64,000 bases of DNA, taken from positions 47,476-111,475 of the forward strand of contig DASVQE010000068.1 of the NCBI GenBank assembly GCA_036389275.1, written 5' to 3'. The stretch comes from QHVT01 sp036389275. GTDB taxonomy: Bacteria > Acidobacteriota > Thermoanaerobaculia > Gp7-AA8. Positions 37,601-45,372 of this stretch are shown here, one piece after another. Below the pieces are notes generated by a model that ran no database searches, was not told where the DNA came from, and was given only the letters and a program-made list of their open reading frames with translations. The stretch's first letter is position 1, and each line of letters opens with the position of its first letter. The translations under genes were made by a program, and so were the position numbers.

Positions 37601-38611
37601 GAGACGCACGCGCGCGAGACCTGGCCCGACCTCACCCACGCCGTGCTGCTGCGCGCGCCGGAGCGGCTCGACGAACCGGCGGCGCGGGCGCGGTTGCAGG
37701 AAGCGCTCGACGCGGTGGTGGCGCGGCACGATGCGCTGCGCATCCGCTTTCCGGAGAGCGACCGCTTCGTCGTCGGCGACGTCGCGCCGTGCCGCATCGA
37801 GAACGAGCTGCAGCCGTTCGACCTCGAGCACGGGCCGCTCTTCTACGCCGTGCGCGGCGCCGAGCCCGACACCGTGCTGCTCGCCGCGCACCATCTCGCG
37901 GTCGACGCGGTGTCGTGGCGCATCCTCCTCGAAGACCTCGGCGACGCCTGGCGCGGCGCGACGCTGCCGGAGCCGGTCACCTCGTACGCCGAATGGGCGC
38001 GCGCCGTGGCGGCGAGCGACCGCGGCGACGAGCTGCCGTACTGGCTCGAGGTCGATGCGCACGCCGAGGCGCCGTGCGAGCCGCATCGCTACGACGACAC
38101 GACCCTCGAGATCGTGGAGAGCGACGACGCGCTCGGGCTCGACGAGCTGCTGGAGATTCTCGCGAGCGTGGCCGGACCGCGCCGGGTGCAGCTCTCGCAT
38201 CACGGCCGCGTGCCGGTCGCGCCCGGCCTCGACGTCACCCGCACGGTCGGCTGGTTCACCGCCGACTTCCCGTTCCTCCTCGGCCGCTCGCTGCGCGACG
38301 TGCCGCACGGCGGCATCGGCTACGGGATTCTGAAGTACCACGCGCGCGAGCGGCGGCTGGCCGGCCCGCCGCGCATCGCCGTCAACCATCTCGGCTCCAT
38401 CGGCGATCCCGCGCCCGGCTGCTTCAGCGTCGTACGCCAGCGCGCCTCCGCCGGCCGGATGGCGCGGCAGCAGGAGCTCGAGATCGAGGCGTCGATCGAG
38501 CGCGCGCGTCTCACCCTGGCAACCCGCAGCCGCGGCGACACGGCTCTTTCGCGCGCGTTGCGCGCCGCGTTCGCCGCACGGACCCCACAACCTCAGGAGA
38601 CCCAAGGATGA
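34616..38611 (+). CDS. Terminal NRPS module, C-A-PCP-E, no thioesterase
   Basis: A 1331-residue NRPS overlapping the hybrid gene by eight bases. C4 (about 3-430) starts YPLLPMQKGMLFHELE, a style typical of D-C-L condensation domains. Its motif reads SHPHILLDG, so the first His of HHxxxDG is Pro133 while the catalytic His134 and Asp138 remain. A4 (about 439-891) gives the code DASTIAAVCK, closest to Tyr. PCP4 has Ser935 in DCGGDSLKA. The final domain (984-1318) is an epimerase: PVQRWYLE, His1092-His1093 in AHHLAVDAVSW, then TRTVGWFTADFPF and VNHLGSIG. There is no thioesterase, reductase or terminal C domain, so the peptide must be released by another protein. A variable loop of A4 carries an 8-base tandem repeat. 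Confidence 0.95.
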   Translation: MNDLRAIYPLLPMQKGMLFHELESPEARSYYRQAAFRIEGDFDAALCARAWDLVAERHETLRSSFDYERTSQLIQIVHARRPVECAIFESDAELEAWRARDRERGFDLRRDALTRVAFFRHAPRQWTMVWSHPHILLDGWSGSVILGELAQIYAALRRSAAPALEPPPSYGAYVDWIESRDPRAAHEHWRAALDGYDTVASIFGTHVRAIGSERREHAFTIAHDDTAALHALAARNGVTAGTVLQTLWGILLARHNDRDDIVFGSVVSGRAPEVPDVERLVGLFINTVPLRVRIGEDDTFASLARQLQQAADAARGHDHLSLTDIDAAALIDHVVVFENYPAADACDTGFAVVAAEAREDAHYPFGVLIEPGPSLRVAFQYDPEVYTAAQMQRLEGHLRILLQQVLANDATPVAALDVLPPAESARLASFAMGAEIPFPDTTIHALFEAQAARTPEREAVVCDGVRLTYRELDERANAVAAALRARGVEPGQRVAVRTKRSAFRIAALLGVLKAGAVYVPISSTLPEGRVSFQTEDSNCVLTVDEHFEGGSSGPRFLGSSVDLAYVIYTSGSTGRPKGVEVAHRGFVNMILDQIRTFGIVADDRVLQFASCSFDASLSEIFMALLCGAAVVIAPDEVIRDGARFTGFAARERLTVATLPPSYLRALDRAELPLRVLITAGEPPDEQDARHYAKRLRYFNAYGPTEDSVCATMHEVAAEESSPGIPIGRPIANTRLRIADRILRDVPIGVPGEILLAGPGLARGYANAPALTARKFVEHGGVRWYRTGDRGLWTDDGEVLYLGRNDTLVKLRGYRIDLGEIESALRGIAGVRHAIAGVEDGQLVAWIAGETGELRAQLARVLPPHMVPSAFVAIDAVPLTTAGKIDRAALPSPRTASGGVAPRNAAEESVLQAWREVLGRDAIGVLDRFSDCGGDSLKAILLTGRLRRAGFAIDVGELLRLETVAAIAAASQQRRPHVRRSSRRDAPSTPVQRWYLETHARETWPDLTHAVLLRAPERLDEPAARARLQEALDAVVARHDALRIRFPESDRFVVGDVAPCRIENELQPFDLEHGPLFYAVRGAEPDTVLLAAHHLAVDAVSWRILLEDLGDAWRGATLPEPVTSYAEWARAVAASDRGDELPYWLEVDAHAEAPCEPHRYDDTTLEIVESDDALGLDELLEILASVAGPRRVQLSHHGRVPVAPGLDVTRTVGWFTADFPFLLGRSLRDVPHGGIGYGILKYHARERRLAGPPRIAVNHLGSIGDPAPGCFSVVRQRASAGRMARQQELEIEASIERARLTLATRSRGDTALSRALRAAFAARTPQPQETQG
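36265..36296 (+). repeat. Four tandem 8-base units (NTCCTCGG) inside A4
   Basis: Four consecutive units, three reading TTCCTCGG and one GTCCTCGG, lie between adenylation core motifs A2 and A3, in a loop encoding a Gly/Ser-rich stretch. The same unit forms the inverted arrays at 22496-22586, which suggests a dispersed genomic repeat rather than chance. Confidence 0.85.
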
Positions 38612-40161
38612 TCCGCCGCACTTCGCTATCGCTCTCGCTGTCCCTCGTCTGGCTGCTGTTCGCGCCGCTCACCGGCGCGGAGCTCCGCAACGCGAAACCC
38701 TTTCCGCCCACGTGGCAGGCGGCGCTCGACCGCTATGCGAATCCGCAGAATCCCGACGCCGGCATCGTCCCCGGCGCCGTGGTCATCATCAAGTCGCCGA
38801 TCTGGGGCACGCGCATCGGCACGACCGGCTACGCGAACATCCAGACGCACGAGAAATACACCGCCGACAGTCCGGTGCGCATCGGCAGCATCACCAAGAC
38901 CTTCACCGCGCTGACGGTGCTGTCGCTCGAGCAGCGGAAGCTGATCAAGCTCACCGATCCGGTGCTCAAGTACCTCGGCCATCGGCGCGTCGTGCCGCAG
39001 ATCCCGAACATCGACAAAGTCACCGTCGGCGATCTGCTGGCGATGACCACCGGCATCCGCAACTACCTCGAAGCCGACGAGCTGGGGTTCTCGCCGCTCA
39101 TCGATGCGCACCGCCACTACGAGCCGGAAGACCTGCTGTCGGTGCTCGTGCCGGGCGGCACCACGACGCTCCTGCCGGTCTTCACTCCCGGCCAGACGTA
39201 CCTCAATCCATACATCCCGATCGACGCCACCGCGCCGCGCAACTTCTGGCCGTGGTGGAACTACTCGAATTCGAACTACACGCTCCTCGGCATGATCATC
39301 GAGGAAGTCACCGGCAAGCCGGTCGCCGAAGCGATGCATGAGGCGATCATGCAGCCGCTCGAGCTCGACGAGACCTACTACGCCGTCGGGTCGGAGCTGC
39401 CGGCGGACGTGGTGCACGGCTACACGAAGGAAGTGTCGACCGTGCCGTCGCCCAACTGGCAGGACATCACCGTCGTCGACGCCAGCTATGCCGGCGCGGC
39501 CGGCGCGGTCGTCTCGACGCCTGCCGAGGTGCTCCGCTTCGGTGAAGGCATCTTCAAGACCGACAACGTCATCAACTCCGGCACGAAGGAGAAGTGGCTG
39601 ACTTTCGCCTCGGCCGACATCCACTTCCCGATGGTCGACTACGGCCTCGGCGTGATGCAGGCGCACCGCACCTACGGCGACGCGCGCGGCCACGGCGGCA
39701 AATTCATCGGCTACAGCGCGCTGCTCTACTACTTCTTCGACGCCGACACGTTCTTCGTCTGCTCGACCAACACGATGGATGGATCTCCGGAAGTGGGGAT
39801 GCTCGACGACATCATGATGCTGGTGAAGTCGGCGCCGACGAACCCATATTCGGAGACTCCGCGCCGCGGCTCGGTGACGCTGTCGTGGCAGCCGGGGCGG
39901 CTGTACGGCACGTATCAAATCTATGTCGGCATCGATCCCGACGCCGTCGAGCGCGCGACCGCCGACTCGCATCCGGGCGTGCAGCTCTACACCAGCGACG
40001 ATCCATCGGTGACGATCAAGGATCTCCGCTCCGGCATCTACTACTGGCGCGTCGACACCGTCGTCGCACAACCACTCACCGTCACGCCGGCGCCGATCAA
40101 CGGACCGGCAAAGCTGCCCGCGCTCGTGAACGGGCCGGTCTGGCAGCTCCGCGCGCGCTAA
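38608..40161 (+). CDS. Exported S12/PBP-type serine hydrolase with C-terminal FN3-like domain (copy 1)
   Basis: 517 residues; ATGA overlap with the NRPS and an AGGAG site eight bases upstream, so it is part of the same operon. A signal peptide (about residues 1-24, ending LTGAE) predicts export. The catalytic set of class C beta-lactamase / D,D-peptidase proteins is complete: Ser94-x-x-Lys97 in GSITKTF, Tyr219-Ser-Asn221, and His362-Gly-Gly. The last 100 or so residues (TLSWQPGRLYGTYQIYVG to YYWRVDTV) look like a fibronectin III-type beta-sandwich. Candidate roles are PBP-type cyclase/thioesterase acting on the D-residue terminus, ClbP-like maturation peptidase, or self-resistance. Export argues for a periplasmic step. 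The next gene is a paralogue. Confidence 0.88.
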   Translation: MIRRTSLSLSLSLVWLLFAPLTGAELRNAKPFPPTWQAALDRYANPQNPDAGIVPGAVVIIKSPIWGTRIGTTGYANIQTHEKYTADSPVRIGSITKTFTALTVLSLEQRKLIKLTDPVLKYLGHRRVVPQIPNIDKVTVGDLLAMTTGIRNYLEADELGFSPLIDAHRHYEPEDLLSVLVPGGTTTLLPVFTPGQTYLNPYIPIDATAPRNFWPWWNYSNSNYTLLGMIIEEVTGKPVAEAMHEAIMQPLELDETYYAVGSELPADVVHGYTKEVSTVPSPNWQDITVVDASYAGAAGAVVSTPAEVLRFGEGIFKTDNVINSGTKEKWLTFASADIHFPMVDYGLGVMQAHRTYGDARGHGGKFIGYSALLYYFFDADTFFVCSTNTMDGSPEVGMLDDIMMLVKSAPTNPYSETPRRGSVTLSWQPGRLYGTYQIYVGIDPDAVERATADSHPGVQLYTSDDPSVTIKDLRSGIYYWRVDTVVAQPLTVTPAPINGPAKLPALVNGPVWQLRAR

Positions 40162-40170
40162 GGAGAAATC

Positions 40171-41745
40171 ATGAGAACCCGACGCATTTCCGTTCTGCTG
40201 TTGCTGTCCCTTGCCCTCGCCGCGCACGGTCGCGCGCAGTCCGAGAACTACAAACCCTTTCCGGCGACCTGGCAACAGGCGCTCGACCAGTACACGAACA
40301 AACAAAACCCGAACGCGGCCATCACGCCCGGCGCGGTGGTGATCATCCAGTCGCCGCAGTGGGGCACGCGCGTCGGCACGAGCGGCTACGCCAACATCGA
40401 GACGAAAGTGGCGCCGCGGCCGGACCATCACTTTCGCGTCGGCAGCGTCACGAAGATGTTCGTCGCGCAGACCGTGCTCGCGCTCGAGCAGCAGGGAAAG
40501 CTCAAGCTCAACGATCAGGTCGCGAAGTACCTCAGCGACGACCCGACGGTCATGGCCATTCCCAACATCTCGCTGATGACCATCGGCATGCTCATGCAGC
40601 ACATCAGCGGCATGGCCAACTACCTCGGCAATCCGACCATCGGCAGCTCGTACCTGACCACGCCGACGCGCGCGTTCACGCCGAACGAGTTGATGGCCGC
40701 CCTCGCTCCCAACTCGACGCCGGTGCTCTCGCCCTTCTTCATGCCGCTGACCGGCTTCACCAATCCCTACTGGACCCTGACCGGCAGCGCGCCGCCGGAG
40801 CCGGGACAGTATCCGTCGTGGTTCTACTCGAACTCGAATTACATCCTGCTCGGCATGATCATCGAGGAGGTGACGGGCAAGCCGGTGCAGGATGCCATCG
40901 AGCAGTACGTCATCAAGCCGCTCGGCCTCACCGACACCTACTTTGCGCTCGATCCCTCGATTCCCGCGGACATGATGCACGGCTACACGCATCAGGACTG
41001 GACGCTGCAGTACCGCGAGTTTCCGGAGTGGAAGGACGTGACGGTGCTCAATCCGAGCTACGCCTGGTCCGCGGGCGCGATCGTCTCGACGCCGTCCGAT
41101 CTGCTGCGCTTCGCCAAAGGGATCTTCGAGACCAACACCATCCTCAACGCCGGCACCAAGCGGAAGTGGCTGAACTTCACCTCGGCGGATATGGAGTGGT
41201 TCAACGTCGACTACGGCGTCGGCGGCATCATGCAGCCGCACCGCATGTACGGCGACGCGCGCGGCCACGGCGGCGCGATCCCCGGCTACAAGACGCTCGT
41301 CTATCACTTCTTCGATACCGACACCTACTTCATCGAGGCGCTGAACACGATGGACCAGTACGCGCCGACGACGCCGCCGGAGGTGGCCATCCTCGACACG
41401 CTGATGCCGCTGGTGCAGGGCACGGCCATGGAGCCGGGCGCGACGCCGGCGCGCGACTCGGTGACGCTGACGTGGCAGCCGGGCATGTACTACGGCGAGT
41501 TCAACGTCTACGTCGGCGCCGACTGCAGCGCCGTGGAGAACGGCACGACCGGGCTGATGACAAAGACGACGCAGACGCCGAAGGCGACGTTCACCGGCCT
41601 CAAGCCGGACACCGACTACTGCTGGCGCGTCGACAGCGTGCCGACGCCGCCGCTGGCGGTGCTGCCGGTGCCGCTCGACGGACCGCCGAACGTGCCGTCG
41701 CTCGTGCAGGGTCTGGTCTGGCGGTTCCACACCGCCGCGCAGTGA
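40171..41745 (+). CDS. Exported S12/PBP-type serine hydrolase with C-terminal FN3-like domain (copy 2)
   Basis: 524 residues, nine bases after copy 1, with an AAGGAGAAATC leader. A signal peptide ends near HGRAQ. The catalytic residues are conserved: Ser92-x-x-Lys95 in GSVTKMF, Tyr219-Ser-Asn221, and His366-Gly-Gly in GHGGAIPGYKT. Clear stretches shared with copy 1 include the PGAVVII segment, YSNSNY, LLGMIIEEVTGKP and the C-terminal WQPG...YCWRVDSV sandwich, so the pair arose by tandem duplication. Their N-terminal and C-terminal thirds look most alike, while the middle segments differ, which could mean different substrates. The TGA is one base from the start of asnB. Confidence 0.88.
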   Translation: MRTRRISVLLLLSLALAAHGRAQSENYKPFPATWQQALDQYTNKQNPNAAITPGAVVIIQSPQWGTRVGTSGYANIETKVAPRPDHHFRVGSVTKMFVAQTVLALEQQGKLKLNDQVAKYLSDDPTVMAIPNISLMTIGMLMQHISGMANYLGNPTIGSSYLTTPTRAFTPNELMAALAPNSTPVLSPFFMPLTGFTNPYWTLTGSAPPEPGQYPSWFYSNSNYILLGMIIEEVTGKPVQDAIEQYVIKPLGLTDTYFALDPSIPADMMHGYTHQDWTLQYREFPEWKDVTVLNPSYAWSAGAIVSTPSDLLRFAKGIFETNTILNAGTKRKWLNFTSADMEWFNVDYGVGGIMQPHRMYGDARGHGGAIPGYKTLVYHFFDTDTYFIEALNTMDQYAPTTPPEVAILDTLMPLVQGTAMEPGATPARDSVTLTWQPGMYYGEFNVYVGADCSAVENGTTGLMTKTTQTPKATFTGLKPDTDYCWRVDSVPTPPLAVLPVPLDGPPNVPSLVQGLVWRFHTAAQ

Positions 41746-41746
41746 C

Positions 41747-43612
41747 ATGTGCGGCATCGCGGGAATCTTTCAATTCGACCGCGAGGCGCCGGTGCACGCA
41801 CCGGCCCTCGCGGCCATGACTGGCCGGCTCGCCCATCGCGGTCCCGACGACTCCGGCGCCTTCACCACCGCCGGCGCCGCACTCGGGTTCACCCGCCTCT
41901 CGATCATCGACCTTGGCGGCGGCAACCAGCCGCACTTCAGCGAAGACGGCAGCATCGTCTCGGTCTGCAACGGCGAGATCTACAACTTCCGCGAGCTGCG
42001 CGCCTCGCTCGAGCAGCGCGGCCATCGCTTCCGCTCGCGCTGCGACGTCGAGGTGCTGGTGCATCTCTACGAGGAGTATGGCGCCGCGCTCGTCGACCGG
42101 CTCAACGGACAGTTCGCGTTCGCCATCCTCGACCGCCGCAAACGGGAGCTGCTGCTCGCGCGCGATCACGCCGGCATCGCGCCGCTCTTCTACACGCGCA
42201 CGCGCGACGCGCTGCTGTTCGCCTCCGAGATCAAGGCGCTGCTCGTCCATCCTGACGTCCATCCGGAAGTCCATCTGGAAGGACTCGACCAGGTGCTGAC
42301 CTTTCCCGGCCTGGTTGCGCCGGCGACGATGTTCCGCGGCATTCACGCGCTGCCGGCCGGCCATCTGCTGCGCGTGCGCGAAGACGAGGTCGCGCTGCAG
42401 GAGTATTGGGATCTCGACTATCCGGTCGAGCCGGTGCCGTCGCCTGCTTCGATCGACGCGCTCGACGACGCATTGCGCAACGCGGTCTCGCGGCGGCTCG
42501 TGGCCGACGTGCCGGTCGGCTTCTATCTGAGCGGCGGGCTCGACTCGAGTCTGATCGGCTCGATGGTGCATGCGCTGCGGCCGGACCAGCGCTTTCACTC
42601 CTTCTCCATCGCCTTCGCCGACGCGGCCATCGACGAGCGGAGGCACCAGCGCACGATGGCGCGGCGGCTGGAGACGATCCATCACGAGACGGAGTTCGCG
42701 CAGGCGGACATCATCGAGCGGCTGCGCGACGCGGTCTGGTTCGCCGAGGCGCCGCTCAAGGAGTCGTATGACACCTGCTCGCTCGCGCTGTCGCGGCTGG
42801 TGCGCGACAGCGGACTGAAAGTCGTGCTCACCGGCGAAGGCGCGGACGAGCTGTTCGCCGGCTACGTCGGCTACCGCATGGACGAAACGCGAATGCGCGG
42901 CGGTGAGGACGAGCTCGACGAGTTGCTCGAAGACGAGCTGCGCGAAGAGCTCTGGGGTGACCCGCGGTTTTTTTACGAGCGCGACTACTACCGCTTTCGC
43001 GAGGTGAAGCGCGAGCTCTACGCGCCCGACGTCGCCGCGCAACTCCCGTCGTTCGACGCCACGCGCCGCGCGCCGGTGCAGCTCGAGAAACTGCGCGGAC
43101 GCCATCCGATGCACCGCCGCTCCTACATCGACTTCAAGCTGCGCCTCTCCGATCATCTGCTCGCCGACCACGGCGACCGCGTCGCCTACGCCAGCTCCGT
43201 CGAAGCGCGCTATCCGTTCCTCGACCGCGACGTCATCGAGATCGCGCGCACGCTGCCGCCGTCGCTCCTCGTGCGCGACTCGGTCGAGAAATTCGCCGTG
43301 CGCGAAGTGGCCCGCCGCTACCTCCCGCGCGAGATCGCCGCGCGCGAGAAATTCGGCTTCGTCGCGCCCGGCTCACCCTACCTGCTGCGCCGGCGCATCG
43401 ACTGGATCGAAGACCTGCTCGCGCCGGCCACGATCAAACGGCAGGGCCTCTTCGACGTCGCCGCCGTCGAGCGCTTGAAAGCGCAGGCGCGCCGCGACGG
43501 CGCCGCCATCAACACGACCTTCGAGACCGACCTGCTGATGATCGTGCTGACGATGGGGATTTTTCTGGAGCGCTTCGTGGAGTCGCGCGCTACGGCACGA
43601 TGCGCAGATTGA
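41747..43612 (+). CDS. asnB: Glutamine-hydrolysing asparagine synthetase / AsnB-type amidotransferase
   Basis: 621 residues. The N-terminal class II glutaminase begins MCGIAGIFQF (Cys2 after Met removal) with RGPDDSG and NGEIYNFRELR; the synthetase half has the ATP-binding SGGLDSSLIGSM at about residues 261-272 and TGEGADELFAGY. It moves glutamine nitrogen onto an AMP-activated carboxylate. Because it lies one base after the second hydrolase in the megasynthase operon, it could supply Asn, or it could amidate the peptide itself, a job known for AsnB-like enzymes in several antibiotic pathways. None of the four A-domain codes reads as Asn, although A2 is unassigned. The 3' end overlaps the convergent lipoprotein gene by 23 bases. 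Confidence 0.93.
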   Translation: MCGIAGIFQFDREAPVHAPALAAMTGRLAHRGPDDSGAFTTAGAALGFTRLSIIDLGGGNQPHFSEDGSIVSVCNGEIYNFRELRASLEQRGHRFRSRCDVEVLVHLYEEYGAALVDRLNGQFAFAILDRRKRELLLARDHAGIAPLFYTRTRDALLFASEIKALLVHPDVHPEVHLEGLDQVLTFPGLVAPATMFRGIHALPAGHLLRVREDEVALQEYWDLDYPVEPVPSPASIDALDDALRNAVSRRLVADVPVGFYLSGGLDSSLIGSMVHALRPDQRFHSFSIAFADAAIDERRHQRTMARRLETIHHETEFAQADIIERLRDAVWFAEAPLKESYDTCSLALSRLVRDSGLKVVLTGEGADELFAGYVGYRMDETRMRGGEDELDELLEDELREELWGDPRFFYERDYYRFREVKRELYAPDVAAQLPSFDATRRAPVQLEKLRGRHPMHRRSYIDFKLRLSDHLLADHGDRVAYASSVEARYPFLDRDVIEIARTLPPSLLVRDSVEKFAVREVARRYLPREIAAREKFGFVAPGSPYLLRRRIDWIEDLLAPATIKRQGLFDVAAVERLKAQARRDGAAINTTFETDLLMIVLTMGIFLERFVESRATARCAD

Positions 43613-44033
43613 GATAGCGCTCGTGATACTGCCTGCCGCCGCGCTCGTAGTCGAGCACGACCCGTAGCGAGAGCGGCTCCGACTGTTCCATGCGCGGATT
43701 GTTCGTGAACGCCGTCATCGACATCGGCAGCGCGCGGCTCTCGCCCGAGGCGAGGGTCTCGGTGAAGACGCGCTCGTACGGATAGACGCTGTACTGCGTC
43801 ATCACTCCCGGCTCGACGCGCACGCGCTTGATCGTGATCGGCTCCGCCGCGTGGTTGGTGATCTCGACGTTGATCGTGAACGGCGTGCTGCGGCCGGCGC
43901 CGAAGAAGAGCGCGCCCGCCTGCGAGACATCCACGTACGGACGATCTGCCGCCGTCGAGCTGGCCGCCTGATGCGACGACCCGCAGCCGATCGATGTCGC
44001 CAGCAGGAGCAGCATCGCGTAGATCCGTTTCAC
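43590..44033 (-). CDS. Putative lipoprotein, unknown function
   Basis: 147 residues from a GTG at 44033 that overlaps the methyltransferase stop (GTGA) and is preceded by GGAGG. The N-terminus KRIYAMLLLLATSIGCGSS has a signal with a plausible lipobox (SIGC). The rest looks like an all-beta domain with FTINVEITNHAAEPITIKRV and LRVVLDYERGGRQYHERYLN, reminiscent of DUF4352/CARDB-like immunoglobulin folds, but I cannot name the family. It is coupled to the methyltransferase and convergent with asnB. Confidence 0.7.
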   Translation of the reverse strand: MKRIYAMLLLLATSIGCGSSHQAASSTAADRPYVDVSQAGALFFGAGRSTPFTINVEITNHAAEPITIKRVRVEPGVMTQYSVYPYERVFTETLASGESRALPMSMTAFTNNPRMEQSEPLSLRVVLDYERGGRQYHERYLNLRIVP

Positions 44034-45346
44034 GTTTCCTCCGTCAGTCCGACCGCACGTTTCATCGCGAACCACCGCTCGCGTGCGCGCCAGAAGCGGC
44101 TCTGCTTCATCGCCTCGATCTGCTGCGCGAGCGTGTTGCGCTCGTGCTCGGTCACCGCCAGCCGTTCGCGCAACGCCGCCAGCTCGTTCTCCTTCCCCAG
44201 CAATTGCTGGTCCCGCGCGCGGGCGCGCTCCTTCGCCACGAACGCGCCGGCCGCGTCGATCGTGCCGTGGAAGAGGATCCGCTCGGCGCCTTCGCGCGAG
44301 AACACCGACACCGTCGCGGTCTGGTAGCGGAACGAGCGCACCTTCGACTGCGGGATCGCGCAGTCCCATCCCGACTCGCGCGCGGCCTCGCTGCCGAACC
44401 ACTCCGCCACGTCGTTGCGCGGATGAAAGGTCGTGGTCGAGGCGACGATCTCGTCGTCGATGCGCACCTCGACGCGCGCCGGCGCCTCGTCGCGCGCCGT
44501 GGCCCAGCCGGCCAGCTCGATCCGCTCCGCGGTCACGTCGAAGCGCTCGATGAAACCCTTCGGCGTGCGCCGCGGCCGCGGATCGGCGATCGCCGCCGGC
44601 GACACCACGTACACATCCTGCCAGTCGCTCAGCGCGCGCGGCAGCCGCACGCAGGTCCACGTCGGGTCGATGGCCGCCACCTGCTCGCGCACGTAGCTCT
44701 CGGTGACCCACGTCGAGCCGTACTCCGCGCCGTCGAGCACGCGGCTCTCGCTGTAGCTCTCGAAGTTGATCCCGCCTTCGACGCGCTCCGGCGCGATCGA
44801 CTCGTCGTGCACGCTGAAGATGAGCAGGCCTTGCGGCTCGAGCAGCTCGCCGAGGCGGCGGAGCCAGGGCGAGAACGTCGCCGGCGGCAGATGCGTGAAG
44901 AGCGAGGCCACGAAGATCAGGTCGTAGCGATCGGGCGCGGCAAAGTGCTCCGGCAGCGTCGTCGACAGAATGGTCCGCACGCCGAACTGCTCCTGCTGGA
45001 ACTGCATGCCGCCTTCGAGGATGTCGGAGACGGTGATCTCCGCCGCGAGCTGCTCGTGCACGAGGAAGCGCGTGAGGCGGCCGTAGCCGCTGGCGAAATC
45101 GAGCAGGCGGCGCAGCGGGCCGCGCCAGCCGGCGATGTGCCGCACCAGCTCGAACTGCTCGAGTCCGTTCACGAAGTAGTTCGTCAGCGCCGCGTCGCGA
45201 TCGTGATCGAGCAGCGTCATGGCGAAGTCGAACATGTCGTCGCGCTCGTCGATGGCGCGGTTCAGCTCGCGCCAGCGCGGCACGCGCACGCGCAGCAGCG
45301 CGTCGATCATCGGATGCAGCTCGTCCGTGGCGAAAGCCAGCGACAT
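44030..45346 (-). CDS. Class I SAM-dependent methyltransferase with C-terminal coiled coil
   Basis: 438 residues. The Rossmann methyltransferase fold is visible at about residues 75-200: LLDFASGYGRLTRFL (motif I), YDLIFVASLFTHLPP (motif IV) and LLEPQGLLIFSVHDE. A beta-rich region follows (about 260-370), then a charged helix (RARARDQQLLGKENELAALR onward) and a tail QSRFWRARERWFAMKRA like those on glycan-modifying enzymes of cell-surface loci. It lies just past the megasynthase operon on the opposite strand, so a tailoring role is possible, but the tail points rather to a polysaccharide or surface substrate. It starts 26 bases from the divergent M19 gene, with a weak ribosome site. Confidence 0.8.
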   Translation of the reverse strand: MSLAFATDELHPMIDALLRVRVPRWRELNRAIDERDDMFDFAMTLLDHDRDAALTNYFVNGLEQFELVRHIAGWRGPLRRLLDFASGYGRLTRFLVHEQLAAEITVSDILEGGMQFQQEQFGVRTILSTTLPEHFAAPDRYDLIFVASLFTHLPPATFSPWLRRLGELLEPQGLLIFSVHDESIAPERVEGGINFESYSESRVLDGAEYGSTWVTESYVREQVAAIDPTWTCVRLPRALSDWQDVYVVSPAAIADPRPRRTPKGFIERFDVTAERIELAGWATARDEAPARVEVRIDDEIVASTTTFHPRNDVAEWFGSEAARESGWDCAIPQSKVRSFRYQTATVSVFSREGAERILFHGTIDAAGAFVAKERARARDQQLLGKENELAALRERLAVTEHERNTLAQQIEAMKQSRFWRARERWFAMKRAVGLTEET

Positions 45347-45372
45347 CGGCGGCGTATGGTATAGGAGACGGC

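Larger units (their letters stand above)
6144..45346. other. Hybrid PKS-NRPS beta-amino lipopeptide biosynthetic locus (inferred extent)
   Basis: Proposed cluster made of the minus-strand export/activation operon (6144-11792), the DUF697 gene and the plus-strand operon of four megasynthase genes, two S12-like hydrolases and an AsnB-type amidotransferase (12660-43612). The methyltransferase and lipoprotein (43590-45346) may or may not belong. The left boundary is set by the PPTase. The right boundary is uncertain: the M19 dipeptidase and helicase beyond it look like ordinary chromosomal genes. Stop/start overlaps run through both operons. Confidence 0.8.

Noticed and set aside
37560..38570. 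Terminal domain of the last NRPS as a thioesterase or cyclising C domain
   Set aside because: It has epimerase hallmarks (VSWRILLEDL, TRTVGWFTADFPF, VNHLGSIG), and no GxSxG.
38608..41745. The two S12 proteins as beta-lactamase resistance genes
   Set aside because: The SxxK/YxN/HGG set is shared by esterases, peptidases and cyclases; location in the NRPS operon makes a biosynthetic or maturation role more likely, so I do not call resistance.
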